Origin: JBBRGK01 sp036741355
GTDB taxonomy: Bacteria > Chloroflexota > Dehalococcoidia > CAUJGQ01
NCBI GenBank assembly: GCA_036741355.1
Contig: DAINSK010000007.1
Coordinates: forward strand, 35,932 to 99,931
DNA length: 64,000 nucleotides
Reading direction: 5' to 3'
Both the position numbers and the translations under genes were made by a program. Below the pieces are notes generated by a model. It was not told where the DNA came from and ran no database searches. It saw nothing but the letters and a program-made list of their open reading frames with translations. Below, in pieces: positions 16,145 to 24,783 of this stretch (positions are counted from its first letter, which is position 1; every line of letters begins with the position of its first letter).

Positions 16145-17677
16145 TCACCCCGCCGACCGGTAGCGGTACTGCACGGCTTCGGCCAGGTGCGCGGACGCGA
16201 TGATCTCGCTGCCGGCGAGGTCGGCGATCGTACGGGCCAGTTTGAGCGTACGGTGAAACGCGCGCGCCGAGAGGCTTAGTTGGTCCATCGCCAGCCGCAA
16301 CAGCGATCGTGCCGCATCGTCCATGCCCGCCTGGCAGAACTTGCGCACCTCGACCGGCGTCATTTCGGCGTTGCAGGCGAGTCGCGTCCCAACGAAGCGG
16401 TCGGTCTGCAGGCGCCGCGCCGCCTCCACTCGCTTGCGTACCGCCGCCGACGGTTCGCCCGGTGTGGTCGCGGCCAGCTTCTCGTATTCGACCCGCGGCA
16501 CCTCGGTGTAAATGTCCATGCGGTCCAGTAGCGGACCGGAGATGCGCCGCTGATAGCGGCTCACCGTGGTCGCCGAGCAGGTGCACGGCTTGCCGGGGTC
16601 CCCGAAAAAGCCGCACGGGCAAGGGTTCATCGCGGACAACAGCAGGAAGTTTGCCGGAAACGTGACCGTGCCCCGCGCTCGGGAGATCGTCACGACGCGG
16701 TCTTCCATCGGTTGGCGCAGCACTTCGAGCACGTTCTGTCCGAACTCGGGCAACTCGTCGAGGAAGAGGACGCCGCGGTGGCTCAGCGAAATCTCGCCGG
16801 GGCGCGGCTGACTGCCACCGCCCACCAGGCCGGCGTGCGAGATCGTGTGGTGGGGTGACCGAAACGGCCGCTGGCGAATCAGCGGCGTGCCAGGCGGCAG
16901 CAGGCCGGAGACACTGTAGATCTTCGTCACTTCGAGTCGCTCGCCGCCGGTCATGCGCGGCAGAATTCCGGGCATCGCCCGCGCCAGCAGCGTCTTACCC
17001 GAGCCAGGCGGCCCGCTCATCAAAAAGTTATGACCACCGGCCGCCGCCACTTCGAGCGCCCGCTTGACGTGCTCCTGTCCACGCACGTCGGCAAGGTCGG
17101 TACCGCGCCAGTCGAGCTCTTCGTCGGCTTCGGGACTGATCGGCTCTACCGGCGCGATCAGCTGCAGGTTTGCCAGGTGCTCGGCGAGCTGCCCCAGCGA
17201 CTTTGCCGGGATGACGGTCATCCCTTCGACCAGCGCCGCTTCCTGGCCGTCCTCCGCAGGCACGTAGACCGTCCGGTAGCCCATCTCCCGGGCGTAGCCC
17301 ACCATCGGCAGGACGCCGTGGGTATGGCGCAGCGTGCCGTCCAGCGACAGTTCGCCCAGGAAGACGCTATCGCCGATGTCCACCGTGAGCCGGCCGCCGG
17401 CGATCAAAAGCCCGACCGCGATCGGCAGGTCGAAGGCCGGTCCCTCTTTGCGGATGTCGGCCGGCGCCAGGTTGATGACGATGCGGCGGGCAGACAAAGG
17501 GAAGCCCGAGTTCTTCATCGCCGACCGGACCCGCTCGCCCGACTCTCGCACGGCTGCGTCCGGCAGGCCGACGATGGTGAGCGAGGGGATGCCCATGCCG
17601 CCCATGTCGACTTCGACTTCGACCAGCCGGCCCTGCAGCCCGATCACCGTGCAGGACAACACCTTCGCCAACGGCAT
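16145..17677 (-). CDS. comM: YifB/ComM-type magnesium chelatase-like AAA+ ATPase
   Basis: 510 residues, the standard family length. An N-terminal Lon-protease-like S5 fold (residues 1-~165, MPLAKVLSCTVIGLQG, VGLPDAAVRESGERVRSA) leads into the AAA+ module: Walker A in SGPPGSGKTLLARAMPG, Walker B in GVLFLDELPEF, and a zinc-like CPCGFFGDPGKPCTC. ComM helicases drive branch migration of incoming DNA during natural transformation in some bacteria; here the role is inferred from family only. ATG at 17677 has GGAG 7 nt upstream. The open frame beyond it to 17938 overlaps the next gene and is not used. Confidence 0.92.
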   Translation of the reverse strand: MPLAKVLSCTVIGLQGRLVEVEVDMGGMGIPSLTIVGLPDAAVRESGERVRSAMKNSGFPLSARRIVINLAPADIRKEGPAFDLPIAVGLLIAGGRLTVDIGDSVFLGELSLDGTLRHTHGVLPMVGYAREMGYRTVYVPAEDGQEAALVEGMTVIPAKSLGQLAEHLANLQLIAPVEPISPEADEELDWRGTDLADVRGQEHVKRALEVAAAGGHNFLMSGPPGSGKTLLARAMPGILPRMTGGERLEVTKIYSVSGLLPPGTPLIRQRPFRSPHHTISHAGLVGGGSQPRPGEISLSHRGVLFLDELPEFGQNVLEVLRQPMEDRVVTISRARGTVTFPANFLLLSAMNPCPCGFFGDPGKPCTCSATTVSRYQRRISGPLLDRMDIYTEVPRVEYEKLAATTPGEPSAAVRKRVEAARRLQTDRFVGTRLACNAEMTPVEVRKFCQAGMDDAARSLLRLAMDQLSLSARAFHRTLKLARTIADLAGSEIIASAHLAEAVQYRYRSAG

Positions 17678-17849
17678 ACGACGCTCCGCCTGCCCCACGC
17701 CGTCCGCGCAAGGCGGCGCCATCGTAGCAGTCCGCACACCAAGACGGAACCCGCGCGCAGTGAACAGAGGCCGGCGCGCTCGGCCGCCGAGTTGCCGGCA
17801 CTGCTGGCCCCCGCTTGATTTTAGTTCGTATTCGTAGTATATTACGGCC

Positions 17850-18251
17850 ATGGCTGAAGGAGCTACAATTTTCCTCGCAAAGGCACAGGAATCACTGGCA
17901 GGTGCTGCCAGTGAATATATCAACGCTACGTATAACAACTGTGCTAATAGATGCTATTACGCATCGTTTCAAGCTGCAGTTGCAGCACTCATGCGGGACG
18001 GAATTCAGACCAACCGCGATGATGGTGAATGGGCACATGCGTTCGTACAGTCGCAGTTTTCTGGTGTCTTAATCGGTCGTCGCAAGCGCTACTGTGCGGA
18101 CTTCCGCGATACTCTGCAGAACAACATGATTCTGCGCCGCCGCGCCGATTATCAAGAGCAATATATTAGTGAAATCCAGGCCGAGCGTTCCCTCCAGCGC
18201 ACCGAGATTTTCGTTGGAGCCATCCAGACCCAAGGGGGTGAAACACGATGA
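17850..18251 (+). CDS. HEPN-domain protein (UPF0332-like), possible toxin-type RNase
   Basis: A 133-residue four-helix protein resembling UPF0332/HEPN: AKAQESLAGAASEYINATYNNCANRCYYASFQAAVAAL, then ...ADFRDTL...RRRADYQEQYISE. In active HEPN RNases an R-x4-6-H motif cleaves RNA; here the ANRCYYASFQ helix ends in Gln where the usual form reads H, so activity is uncertain. Codon use and AT-rich upstream sequence (around 17820-17848) differ from the flanking core genes. The stop overlaps the next start by four bases (ATGA), a strong sign of a functional pair. Confidence 0.7.
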   Translation: MAEGATIFLAKAQESLAGAASEYINATYNNCANRCYYASFQAAVAALMRDGIQTNRDDGEWAHAFVQSQFSGVLIGRRKRYCADFRDTLQNNMILRRRADYQEQYISEIQAERSLQRTEIFVGAIQTQGGETR

Positions 18252-18601
18252 GTAGAGAAAGAATGCCCCGACTCGACAAACGCACCACCGCCGCCTTGGG
18301 TGAACTCCAAGGTATTATCCATCGACGCTATTCGGAGGTCACTTTCGCTGTAGCCCACGGTGAAGACCCGGACGGCATCTACCTCAAGGCGACGGTTGAC
18401 CTCGACGATGTCGATGAGGTCATCGACCAGGAGCTTCTCGACCGGCTTTTCGACATGCAGGTTGACCAAGGACTACCGGTCTACGTCATTCCCCTGCAAC
18501 CGGTGGAGAGAGTGCTGGCAGCGATGGAGAAGCACGCCGTCCGTCCCCTTCCTCGACTTCCCATGTCAGAGGGACGGCGACCGATTGTACCGCAACCCTG
18601 A
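18248..18601 (+). CDS. Partner protein A of the HEPN module (unknown family)
   Basis: A 117-residue acidic protein. Its core LGELQGIIHRRY - TFAVAHGEDPDGIYLKATV - DLDDVDEVID - DRLFDMQVDQGLPVYVIPL - VER is shared with the next gene. The predicted order is helix, two strands, acidic helix, strand. No catalytic motif is clear, and the pieces GEDPDGIYL and DLDD do not reproduce the GSxxxG/DxD motif of minimal nucleotidyltransferases. ATG at 18248 overlaps the HEPN stop. An antitoxin-like role is inference from the coupling. Confidence 0.6.
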   Translation: MSRERMPRLDKRTTAALGELQGIIHRRYSEVTFAVAHGEDPDGIYLKATVDLDDVDEVIDQELLDRLFDMQVDQGLPVYVIPLQPVERVLAAMEKHAVRPLPRLPMSEGRRPIVPQP

Positions 18602-18619
18602 GCAAAGCGGTGAACGCCC

Positions 18620-18964
18620 ATGACCATCGAACATCTTGGCGAGACTGACCCGAGGATTCAGAGTGCGCTAAGCGAGCTCCAGGGCATGATTCAAAAGCGC
18701 TGGCTGACCGCGAGCTTCTCAATCAGTCGGGGCGAAGACCCGAAAGGTATCTACCTGGACGCAACCGTCGACCTCGACGACCCTGACGAGGTTATGGACT
18801 TAGTCGTGGACCGGCTGCTTGAGTTGCAGGTCGATGAGGCACTTCCCGTTCATGTCATACCCCTGAGGACGCGAGAGCGCCTTGCGGCGCTTTGGGAGCA
18901 GCAGCGCCGACGGAAGCCAACGATGCCTCCATCGATTCGGGCCTTTCCGCCTGTCACTTCTTAA
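18620..18964 (+). CDS. Partner protein B of the HEPN module (paralogue of partner A)
   Basis: 114 residues, clearly homologous to the preceding protein: LSELQGMIQKRW - ASFSISRGEDPKGIYLDATV - DLDDPDEVMD - DRLLELQVDEALPVHVIPL - RER. The N- and C-terminal tails differ. It starts 19 bp after partner A on the same strand, so the two arose by tandem duplication and are probably co-transcribed with the HEPN gene. Function unknown. Confidence 0.6.
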   Translation: MTIEHLGETDPRIQSALSELQGMIQKRWLTASFSISRGEDPKGIYLDATVDLDDPDEVMDLVVDRLLELQVDEALPVHVIPLRTRERLAALWEQQRRRKPTMPPSIRAFPPVTS

Positions 18965-18988
18965 CGGTTCTGGAGCTGCCTAGTCTGA

Positions 18989-19004
18989 CAAGACGGGTTC
19001 TGCG
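18989..19004 (+). repeat. Short repeat CAAGACGGGTTCTGCG (copy 1 of 4)
   Basis: One of four related 16-17-nt sequences (consensus RAAGACGGGTTNTRCG) that occur within or close behind gene ends in this island. This copy starts 24 nt after the stop of partner B. Confidence 0.4.
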
Positions 19005-19134
19005 CCGCGGTCGCCGAGCCGACCCCAAGCCGTGAGTCGCGGCGTGGGTGCACTACCGCCCCCGGACGCTCCAAGAGCGAACCCGTACCTCGCTCCACGT
19101 GGACGAGCCGGTAGACCGTTAGAAGGGCACCGCT

Positions 19135-19392
19135 ATGAGCCTACTCGACAAGCTGTTGCACCGCACCAAGCCGGTCGTACGACCAACCGTGGCCAGCGGG
19201 CCGTGTCTGCATATCACGCTCGTACCCAAGTGGGATACCGTGGCGGACATGGGCCATGAGGACCGCGCGAGCGGTTATACGTGCGACAGCTGCGGGCAGA
19301 GCGTCACGGCAGCAGAGGGCCGTGCCTTGCGGGAGAGCGAGGCCGAACGGCTGCGTCAGCAGGCTGGGACCGATACGCCGCCAGCGCCGTGA
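19135..19392 (+). CDS. Hypothetical 85-residue protein with a CxxC pair
   Basis: Begins MSLLDKLLHRTKPVVRP and holds YTCDSCGQSVTAAEGRALR, a single CxxC knuckle followed by a helix; the tail is Pro-rich. GAAGGG sits about 8 nt before ATG 19135. I do not recognise a family. It is followed at 42 bp by the 45-bp direct repeat that recurs at 28677. Confidence 0.5.
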   Translation: MSLLDKLLHRTKPVVRPTVASGPCLHITLVPKWDTVADMGHEDRASGYTCDSCGQSVTAAEGRALRESEAERLRQQAGTDTPPAP

Positions 19393-19433
19393 GTCGACCC
19401 GCTCCCCGAGGACAGACGACGGCTGCTTCGCCG

Positions 19434-19478
19434 GCGTGGGCACCACGTTTCGAACACCCCGACCTGTTGCAAAAACGA
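19434..19478 (+). repeat. Dispersed direct repeat, copy 1
   Basis: GCGTGGGCACCACGT followed by TC, AACACCCCGACCT, TT and CAAAAAC is shared with 28677-28720 at all but a few positions. It begins ~42 bp after a small gene's stop, and the second copy begins 6 bp after another small gene's stop. It could be a mobile-cassette border or an attachment-like site; no recombinase is near. Confidence 0.55.
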
Positions 19479-19562
19479 CCCAATAAGACACAATTTAATT
19501 GGGCCGCGTATGGTGATGCCATGGCGATCCAGCGCAACTGAGATCGGGTTGTGGAGAACGTT

Positions 19563-20294
19563 ATGGAGAACTATGAGCCGGCCATGAGCTTTGGCGAGCA
19601 CGTCGCCGAGGGTTACGACGACATCGCCTGCCGCGGGGATGAGGTGGCGACGGTCGCGCTCCTAGAGCAGCTGGCGCGAGGTGGACCTGCGCTGGAACTC
19701 GCGATCGGCACCGGTCGGATCGCCCTGCCCCTCGCAGCCCGGGGAGTTCGCGTCGACGGCATCGACATCTCGCCCGCCATGATCGCCAAGCTCCGTGCCA
19801 AGCCAGGCGGCGACCAGATCTCGGTCACAATGGGCGACTTTGCGGACATCCCGGTCCCGGGCACCTACCGGTTGATCTACGTCGTGTTCAACACATTGTT
19901 CAACCTGCTGACCCAAGACGACCAGGTCCGCTGCTTCGAGAACGTCGCCACCCATCTCACCGACGACGGCTCGTTCGTCGTTGAGGCCGGCCTGCCGAAC
20001 TTTCTTCACCGCTTGCGCAACGACCAGTACGTGGATGCGGAAGCCATCGAGGTCAACTTGGTCCGACTCGACGTGGGTCGTTACGATCCCGTCACACAGC
20101 GGCTCGACGAGAGCCACGTCGTGCTCTCACGCGACGGCGTGCGGGTGAACCCGATCGTCACCCGTTACGCGTGGCCGAGCGAGCTCGATCTCATGGCCCG
20201 AATCGCCGGCCTGCGCCTGAAGAAGCGTTGGGACGGCTGGAACCGAGAACCGTTTACCTCCCGCAGCAACGTTGTGTCCGTCTACGGACGCTGA
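19563..20294 (+). CDS. Class I SAM-dependent methyltransferase
   Basis: A 243-residue Rossmann methyltransferase: motif I LELAIGTGRIALPLA, acidic loop VDGIDISPAM, motif II-like MGDFADIPVPGTYRLIYVVFNTLFNLL. These resemble small-molecule methyltransferases (YcgJ/type 11-like). ATG at 19563 has TGGAGA 5 nt upstream; GTG 19551 is the longer alternative. The target is unknown. It is not part of the MmeI enzyme and may be unrelated to defence. Confidence 0.82.
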   Translation: MENYEPAMSFGEHVAEGYDDIACRGDEVATVALLEQLARGGPALELAIGTGRIALPLAARGVRVDGIDISPAMIAKLRAKPGGDQISVTMGDFADIPVPGTYRLIYVVFNTLFNLLTQDDQVRCFENVATHLTDDGSFVVEAGLPNFLHRLRNDQYVDAEAIEVNLVRLDVGRYDPVTQRLDESHVVLSRDGVRVNPIVTRYAWPSELDLMARIAGLRLKKRWDGWNREPFTSRSNVVSVYGR

Positions 20295-20388
20295 AACGGC
20301 GTTCGTATCGCCGGACGATGACGAGCGCGATCTCCGGGATGGTGTACCTCCAGACGCCGCCCATGGTAGTAAGGAAACTCCACAGAGC

Positions 20389-20565
20389 GTGAATATCTTC
20401 CCGCACGACAACCATAGCGCTATCAACGACATATTCTATTTCACTGAGGACGAAGACCTGGACGATGCGCAGCTGGCGTACGACTGGACCCTCTACTTGA
20501 GTGACACGCTGCCTGTAAGTGGCAAGTTGACTATTAGCAAGGCGGTGGTTGGGGAGCGCGTCTGA
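20389..20565 (+). CDS. Doubtful small reading frame
   Basis: From GTG 20389 the frame gives ~58 residues including INDIFYFTEDEDLDDAQLAYDW and LPVSGKLTISKAVVGE, which look protein-like. No good ribosome site or known family is seen. It may be a remnant. Its stop directly abuts the second GACGGGTT repeat. Confidence 0.25.
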   Translation: MNIFPHDNHSAINDIFYFTEDEDLDDAQLAYDWTLYLSDTLPVSGKLTISKAVVGERV

Positions 20566-20581
20566 GAAGACGGGTTTTGCG
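20566..20581 (+). repeat. Short repeat GAAGACGGGTTTTGCG (copy 2 of 4)
   Basis: Directly follows a TGA stop. The 123 bp up to the next gene also contain GCGCTG/CAGCGC and GGGCGC/GTGCCC inverted repeats just before the MmeI-like start. Confidence 0.4.
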
Positions 20582-20688
20582 AAGGGAGAGCCGCGGCGAG
20601 GGCCACAGCCTGCCACCAGGGCGCGCCAGTGTGCCCTGAGAGGGTAGAATCCCGAAGGTGAGCGCTGCGCCAGCGCCCGGAGGCTGCA

Positions 20689-23505
20689 GTGAACCTCGTC
20701 GAGTTCATCCAGAAGTGGACGGCCTCCACTGCGACGGAACGCGCGGCGTCGCAAGAGCACTTCATCGACCTGTGCCGCTTGCTTGGTGAACCCACGCCGA
20801 ACGAAGCCGACCCACGTGGCGAGTTCTACGCCTTCGAGAAGGGCACCGAGAAGGTTAGTGGTGGGGATGGATTTGCGGATGTCTGGCTGAAAGACCACTT
20901 CGGCTGGGAGTACAAGGGCAAGCGCAAGAATCTCAAGGATGCCTACCAGCAGCTCCTCCAGTACCGAGAGGATTTGGATAACCCCCCACTGCTCGTTGTA
21001 TGCGACCTCGACCGCTTTGAGGTACACACCAACTTCACCGGCACAGCCAAACGCATCTATGCCTTTTCCTTGAGTGACCTCCCCAGTGCGACGCCAACGG
21101 CAACGTGTCCGATACCGCCGCTGGAGGTGCTGCGCCGGCTGTTCAAGAACCCCGTCTCACTGCGGCCGGAGCAAACAACAGCGCAAGTCACAGAGCAGGC
21201 GGCGAGTGAGTTCGCCATCCTAGCTCAGCGCCTCGATAGCCGCGGCGAGGAAGCCGAGGCCACGGCGCATTTCTTGATGCGGTTGCTGTTCTGCCTCTTC
21301 GCGGAAGACATTGGCCTGCTGCCCGAGAAGCTCTTTAAACGCCTGGTCGAGCGCACACGGACAAAGCCGGCAGACTTCGCCGCCCGACTTTCTCAGCTCT
21401 TCGGGGCGATGGCATCAGGCGGAGCGTTCGGTGTAGATGACATCCCGTACTTCAACGGCGGGCTCTTTGCTGATGACAGCGTGCTGACGCTCACCACAGC
21501 AGATATGGAAACCCTCGTACGGGCATGTGCTCTCGACTGGTCGAGCGTTGAGCCTGCCATTTTCGGCACCCTGTTCGAGCGCAGCCTTGACCCGAGCAAG
21601 CGAGCGCAGCTCGGGGGTCATTTCACGAGCCGCGAAGATATTGAGCTCATCGTCGAGCCCGTCCTGATGGCTCCCTTGCGCCGTCGGTGGGTTGAAGTGC
21701 AGGACCAGGCGCGAGCCATCATCGCCACGCGCGATAGGGCAACGGGTACGAACCGGACACGGTACCAACAAGCGCTCACGCGACTGCTCATGGGGTTTGT
21801 GGGAGAGATTGCCGCCCTACGAGTCCTTGACCCCGCGTGCGGTAGTGGTAACTTCCTGTACGTCTCCCTCAAACTCCTGCTCGACCTGGAGAAGGAAGTC
21901 ATCACCTTCGCCGCGGTCAATGGCGTTGGCTACTTTCTCCCCAGCGTTACCCCTGCCCAGCTGCACGGCATCGAGGTCAACGACTATGCCTACGAGCTCG
22001 CGCAGGTCGTGGTCTGGATTGGCTATCTCCAGTGGCTTCACGACAACGGGTTCGGGTACGAGACGAATCCTGTGCTCAAGCCGCTGCACACTGTCCAGCA
22101 CATGGACGCGATTCTCACCACACACGACGATGGCACACTCGCTGAGCCGGAGTGGCCTGAGGCAGATGTCCTTGTTGGCAACCCACCCTTCCTGGGCGGA
22201 AGCAGAATGCGCTCAGAGCTAGGCAACGCCTATGTGAACGCACTCCGAGCAATGTATCAGGGACGGGTTCCTGGCGGAGCAGACCTGTGCTGCTATTGGT
22301 TCGAAAAGGCGCGGGCGCAGATTGCGAATGGGCGTGCCAAGCGAGTGGGTCTGTTAGCGACTCAGGGAATTCGTGGCGGAGCGAATCGGCTCGTGCTGGA
22401 GCGCATCAAGCAAAGCGGGGACATCTTCTATGCCCAGGCCGACCGTCCGTGGATTCTGGACGGCGCCGCAGTTCATATCTCGATGGTCGGTTTTGACAAT
22501 GGCTCAGAGACACGGCGCCTGCTCAATGAGCGCAAGGATGGCGCAGCCGCGGAAGCACTCGCGACCGCCGTACCAGTCGAGGGCATCAACGCGAACCTCA
22601 CCTCGCGGCTGGACATTACGCAGGCACAGCGGTTGAAAGCGAATGTGGGCACCTCATTCAGAGGCTCTCCAAGGTAGGCTCGTTCGATATTGACGCAGGC
22701 ACAGCAGCCAAGATGGTGGACGCGATTGGAAACCCTAACGGAAGAGGCAATCGAGAGGTCATACGGCCTTGGAAGAATGGCGCTGATGTGACAGGGCGCC
22801 CCGCTGGAAAGTTCATTATCGACTTCAGCAATATGCCTCAGAGTGAAGCTGCGATGTATGAAGTGCCATTTGAGTATCTCCGGCGGGTCGTTAAGCCGCA
22901 ACGAAGCTCCAACAATCGCGAGCATCGCCGTCTGTATTGGTGGCACCACGGCGAGACCATGGGCGGACTCCGTGCCGCTCTTGCTCCGCTGACCCGTTAC
23001 ATCGCCACCCCGATGGTAGCCAAGCACCGTTTTATTCGTGTGGCTCGACAAAGCCGTGCTCGCTGACCAACAGTTAATTGTGTTCGCTCGCGACGATGAC
23101 TATTGCTTTGGCGTACTGCACTCGCAAGCGCATGAACTCTGGGCTCGTGCGCTCGGAACGCAAGTACGCGAGGCAGAGAGTGGTTTCCGATACACTCCCA
23201 CCACCTGCTTTGACACTTTCGCTTTTCCCGAACCCACTCCTGCGCAGCATGAGGCAATTGGAGCTGCAGCAGCCGAGCTGAATCGCCTTCGGGAGAACTG
23301 GCTCAACCCACCAGGCGCCACGGCGACCGAGCTCAAGAGTCAGACGCTGACCAACCTCTATAATCAACGTCCGACGTGGCTTATAAACGCCCACGGAAAG
23401 CTGGATGCCGCCGTATTTGACGCGTATGGATGGCCGACAGACCTCGCCGACCAGGACATTCTGGCGCGGCTCTTGGAGTTGAACCTCTCGCGAGAGCCAG
23501 CCTGA
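20689..23505 (+). pseudogene. MmeI-like (type IIL) restriction-modification enzyme with two compensating frameshifts
   Basis: MmeI-family enzymes combine endonuclease, adenine methyltransferase and target recognition in one chain of ~920 residues. The intact N-terminal part (20689-22677) shows a PD-ExK-like site (GFADVWLKDHFGWEYKGK), the SAM motif LDPACGSGNFLY and the catalytic VLVGNPPFLGG. The frame then ends at TAG 22675. Homologous sequence resumes one frame over (IQRLSKVGSFDID through RYIATPMVAKHRF, to about 23034) and returns to the first frame as FVWLDKAVLADQQLIVFARDDDYCFGVLHSQ to the stop at 23503-23505. The second shift looks like one extra A near 23034. GTG 20689 has GGAGG 5-6 nt upstream. 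Either a recent pseudogene or assembly error. Confidence 0.85.
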
Positions 23506-23621
23506 AGTGCCATGGAGCGCCGCACAACGGCCAATGGACGACGTTCGCCACAGTACACTGATGGCGATTCTCTCTCTATCCCTCGTGATGTGAGATGAAC
23601 CCGACTTCGGACTGATTAAGT

Positions 23622-24752
23622 ATGACAACGGTCGCGACAGAACTGCTCGAACTCGCTGACGAGCTGGACAACGCGCGAGCGGCCCATCAAGACCCAGAGA
23701 GCACTCAGCAACTTGTCACCCTTCGCGAGGCCGCCAACCAAGCTGGGAAGGCATTCAGTGGCTCGTGGTGGGGCTATCATTCCCGCGTGTACTATGACGG
23801 CCTTCAGCCAACCCCTCCTGGTGCTCATTTCAGCGTAGAGTGGGGACTCAAGCCCACATCATTCATACGAGAGACTGTTGGAGCGTGGGTAGAGTATACC
23901 TTTGACGATGTAGTACAGGAGATTTACAGACGGGCTGGGAACCATAACCTCGAAGTACCACAACAACATGCCGCCGCCCTTCAAAAGACCTTCACAACCG
24001 GACAAAGCCAAGCAATATCTCTCATTACCATCGCTATGGAACATCAACACGACGCTTTTCTTGATGGCATCAAAAGCGAGATTGCCTCACTGATGATCGT
24101 AACCCAAGATGCATTAATCACAGCCATGTTTCCGAAGAATCCCGTGGCATCGTATGACACGACTGCTATTCAGCAAGGTGTTCAATCTCCACCACATATA
24201 AGTGTACTAGCTCGCACTATCGCGCTTGAGTATCCATATCAGGTACTTGAGAAGCTAGCGGAACTGTGTCGCCGAACTGCGTCGCATCTCACCAGAAAAG
24301 AGCGCATCATGGCCACACATCAACCCGTCGGAGCAAGCGTCTTCATTGGACATGGCCGCTCATCATTATGGAGGGAGTTGAAGGATTTTATTCAGGATAG
24401 ACTGCATCTACCGTGGGAGGAGTTCAATCGCGTACCGACCGCTGGCGTTTCGACCGCTGCACGGCTTCAAGAGATGCTTGACAACGCTGCGATTGCAGTT
24501 TTAGTTCTTACCGCTGAAGACGAACAACAAGACGGCAACATGCGCGCTAGGCTAAATGTTGTCCACGAAGCGGGACTATTTCAAGGAAGATTAGGCTTTA
24601 CAAGAGCAATCATTCTACTAGAAGATGGATGTGAAGAATTCTCAAATATTTCTGGACTTGGACAGATAAGATTTCCGAAGGGTAATATTAAAGCTCAATT
24701 TGAAGAAGTACGACGTGTTCTAGAGCGTGAAGGAATAATAGCATCGTCATAG
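23622..24752 (+). CDS. TIR-effector protein with an unknown N-terminal domain
   Basis: 376 residues. The C-terminal ~150 match the TIR-like domain of predicted nucleotide-binding proteins (PF10137, CAP12/Pycsar-effector type): VGASVFIGHGRSSLWRELKDF, TAARLQEMLDNAAIAVLVLTAEDE, RARLNVVHEAGLFQGRLGFTRAIILLEDG, ISGLGQIRFPKG. The glutamate in VVHEAGLF fits the catalytic NADase position. The N-terminal ~225 residues (GSWWGYHSRVYYDG, FIRETVGAWVEYTF) contain no domain I can name and may sense the trigger. In relatives such domains kill infected cells by NAD depletion; that role here is inference. The 3' third is AT-rich. Confidence 0.75.
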   Translation: MTTVATELLELADELDNARAAHQDPESTQQLVTLREAANQAGKAFSGSWWGYHSRVYYDGLQPTPPGAHFSVEWGLKPTSFIRETVGAWVEYTFDDVVQEIYRRAGNHNLEVPQQHAAALQKTFTTGQSQAISLITIAMEHQHDAFLDGIKSEIASLMIVTQDALITAMFPKNPVASYDTTAIQQGVQSPPHISVLARTIALEYPYQVLEKLAELCRRTASHLTRKERIMATHQPVGASVFIGHGRSSLWRELKDFIQDRLHLPWEEFNRVPTAGVSTAARLQEMLDNAAIAVLVLTAEDEQQDGNMRARLNVVHEAGLFQGRLGFTRAIILLEDGCEEFSNISGLGQIRFPKGNIKAQFEEVRRVLEREGIIASS

Positions 24753-24767
24753 AAGACGGGTTGTACG
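24752..24767 (+). repeat. Short repeat GAAGACGGGTTGTACG (copy 3 of 4)
   Basis: Overlaps the last base of the TIR gene's TAG stop; continues CGACGGTCGGGATAACCG toward the convergent HEPN gene. Confidence 0.4.
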
Positions 24768-24783
24768 ACGGTCGGGATAACCG

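Noticed and set aside
17678..17938. 87-codon upstream extension of the YifB/ComM frame
   Set aside because: It overlaps the HEPN gene on the opposite strand, and family length and the GGAG site favour the start at 17677.
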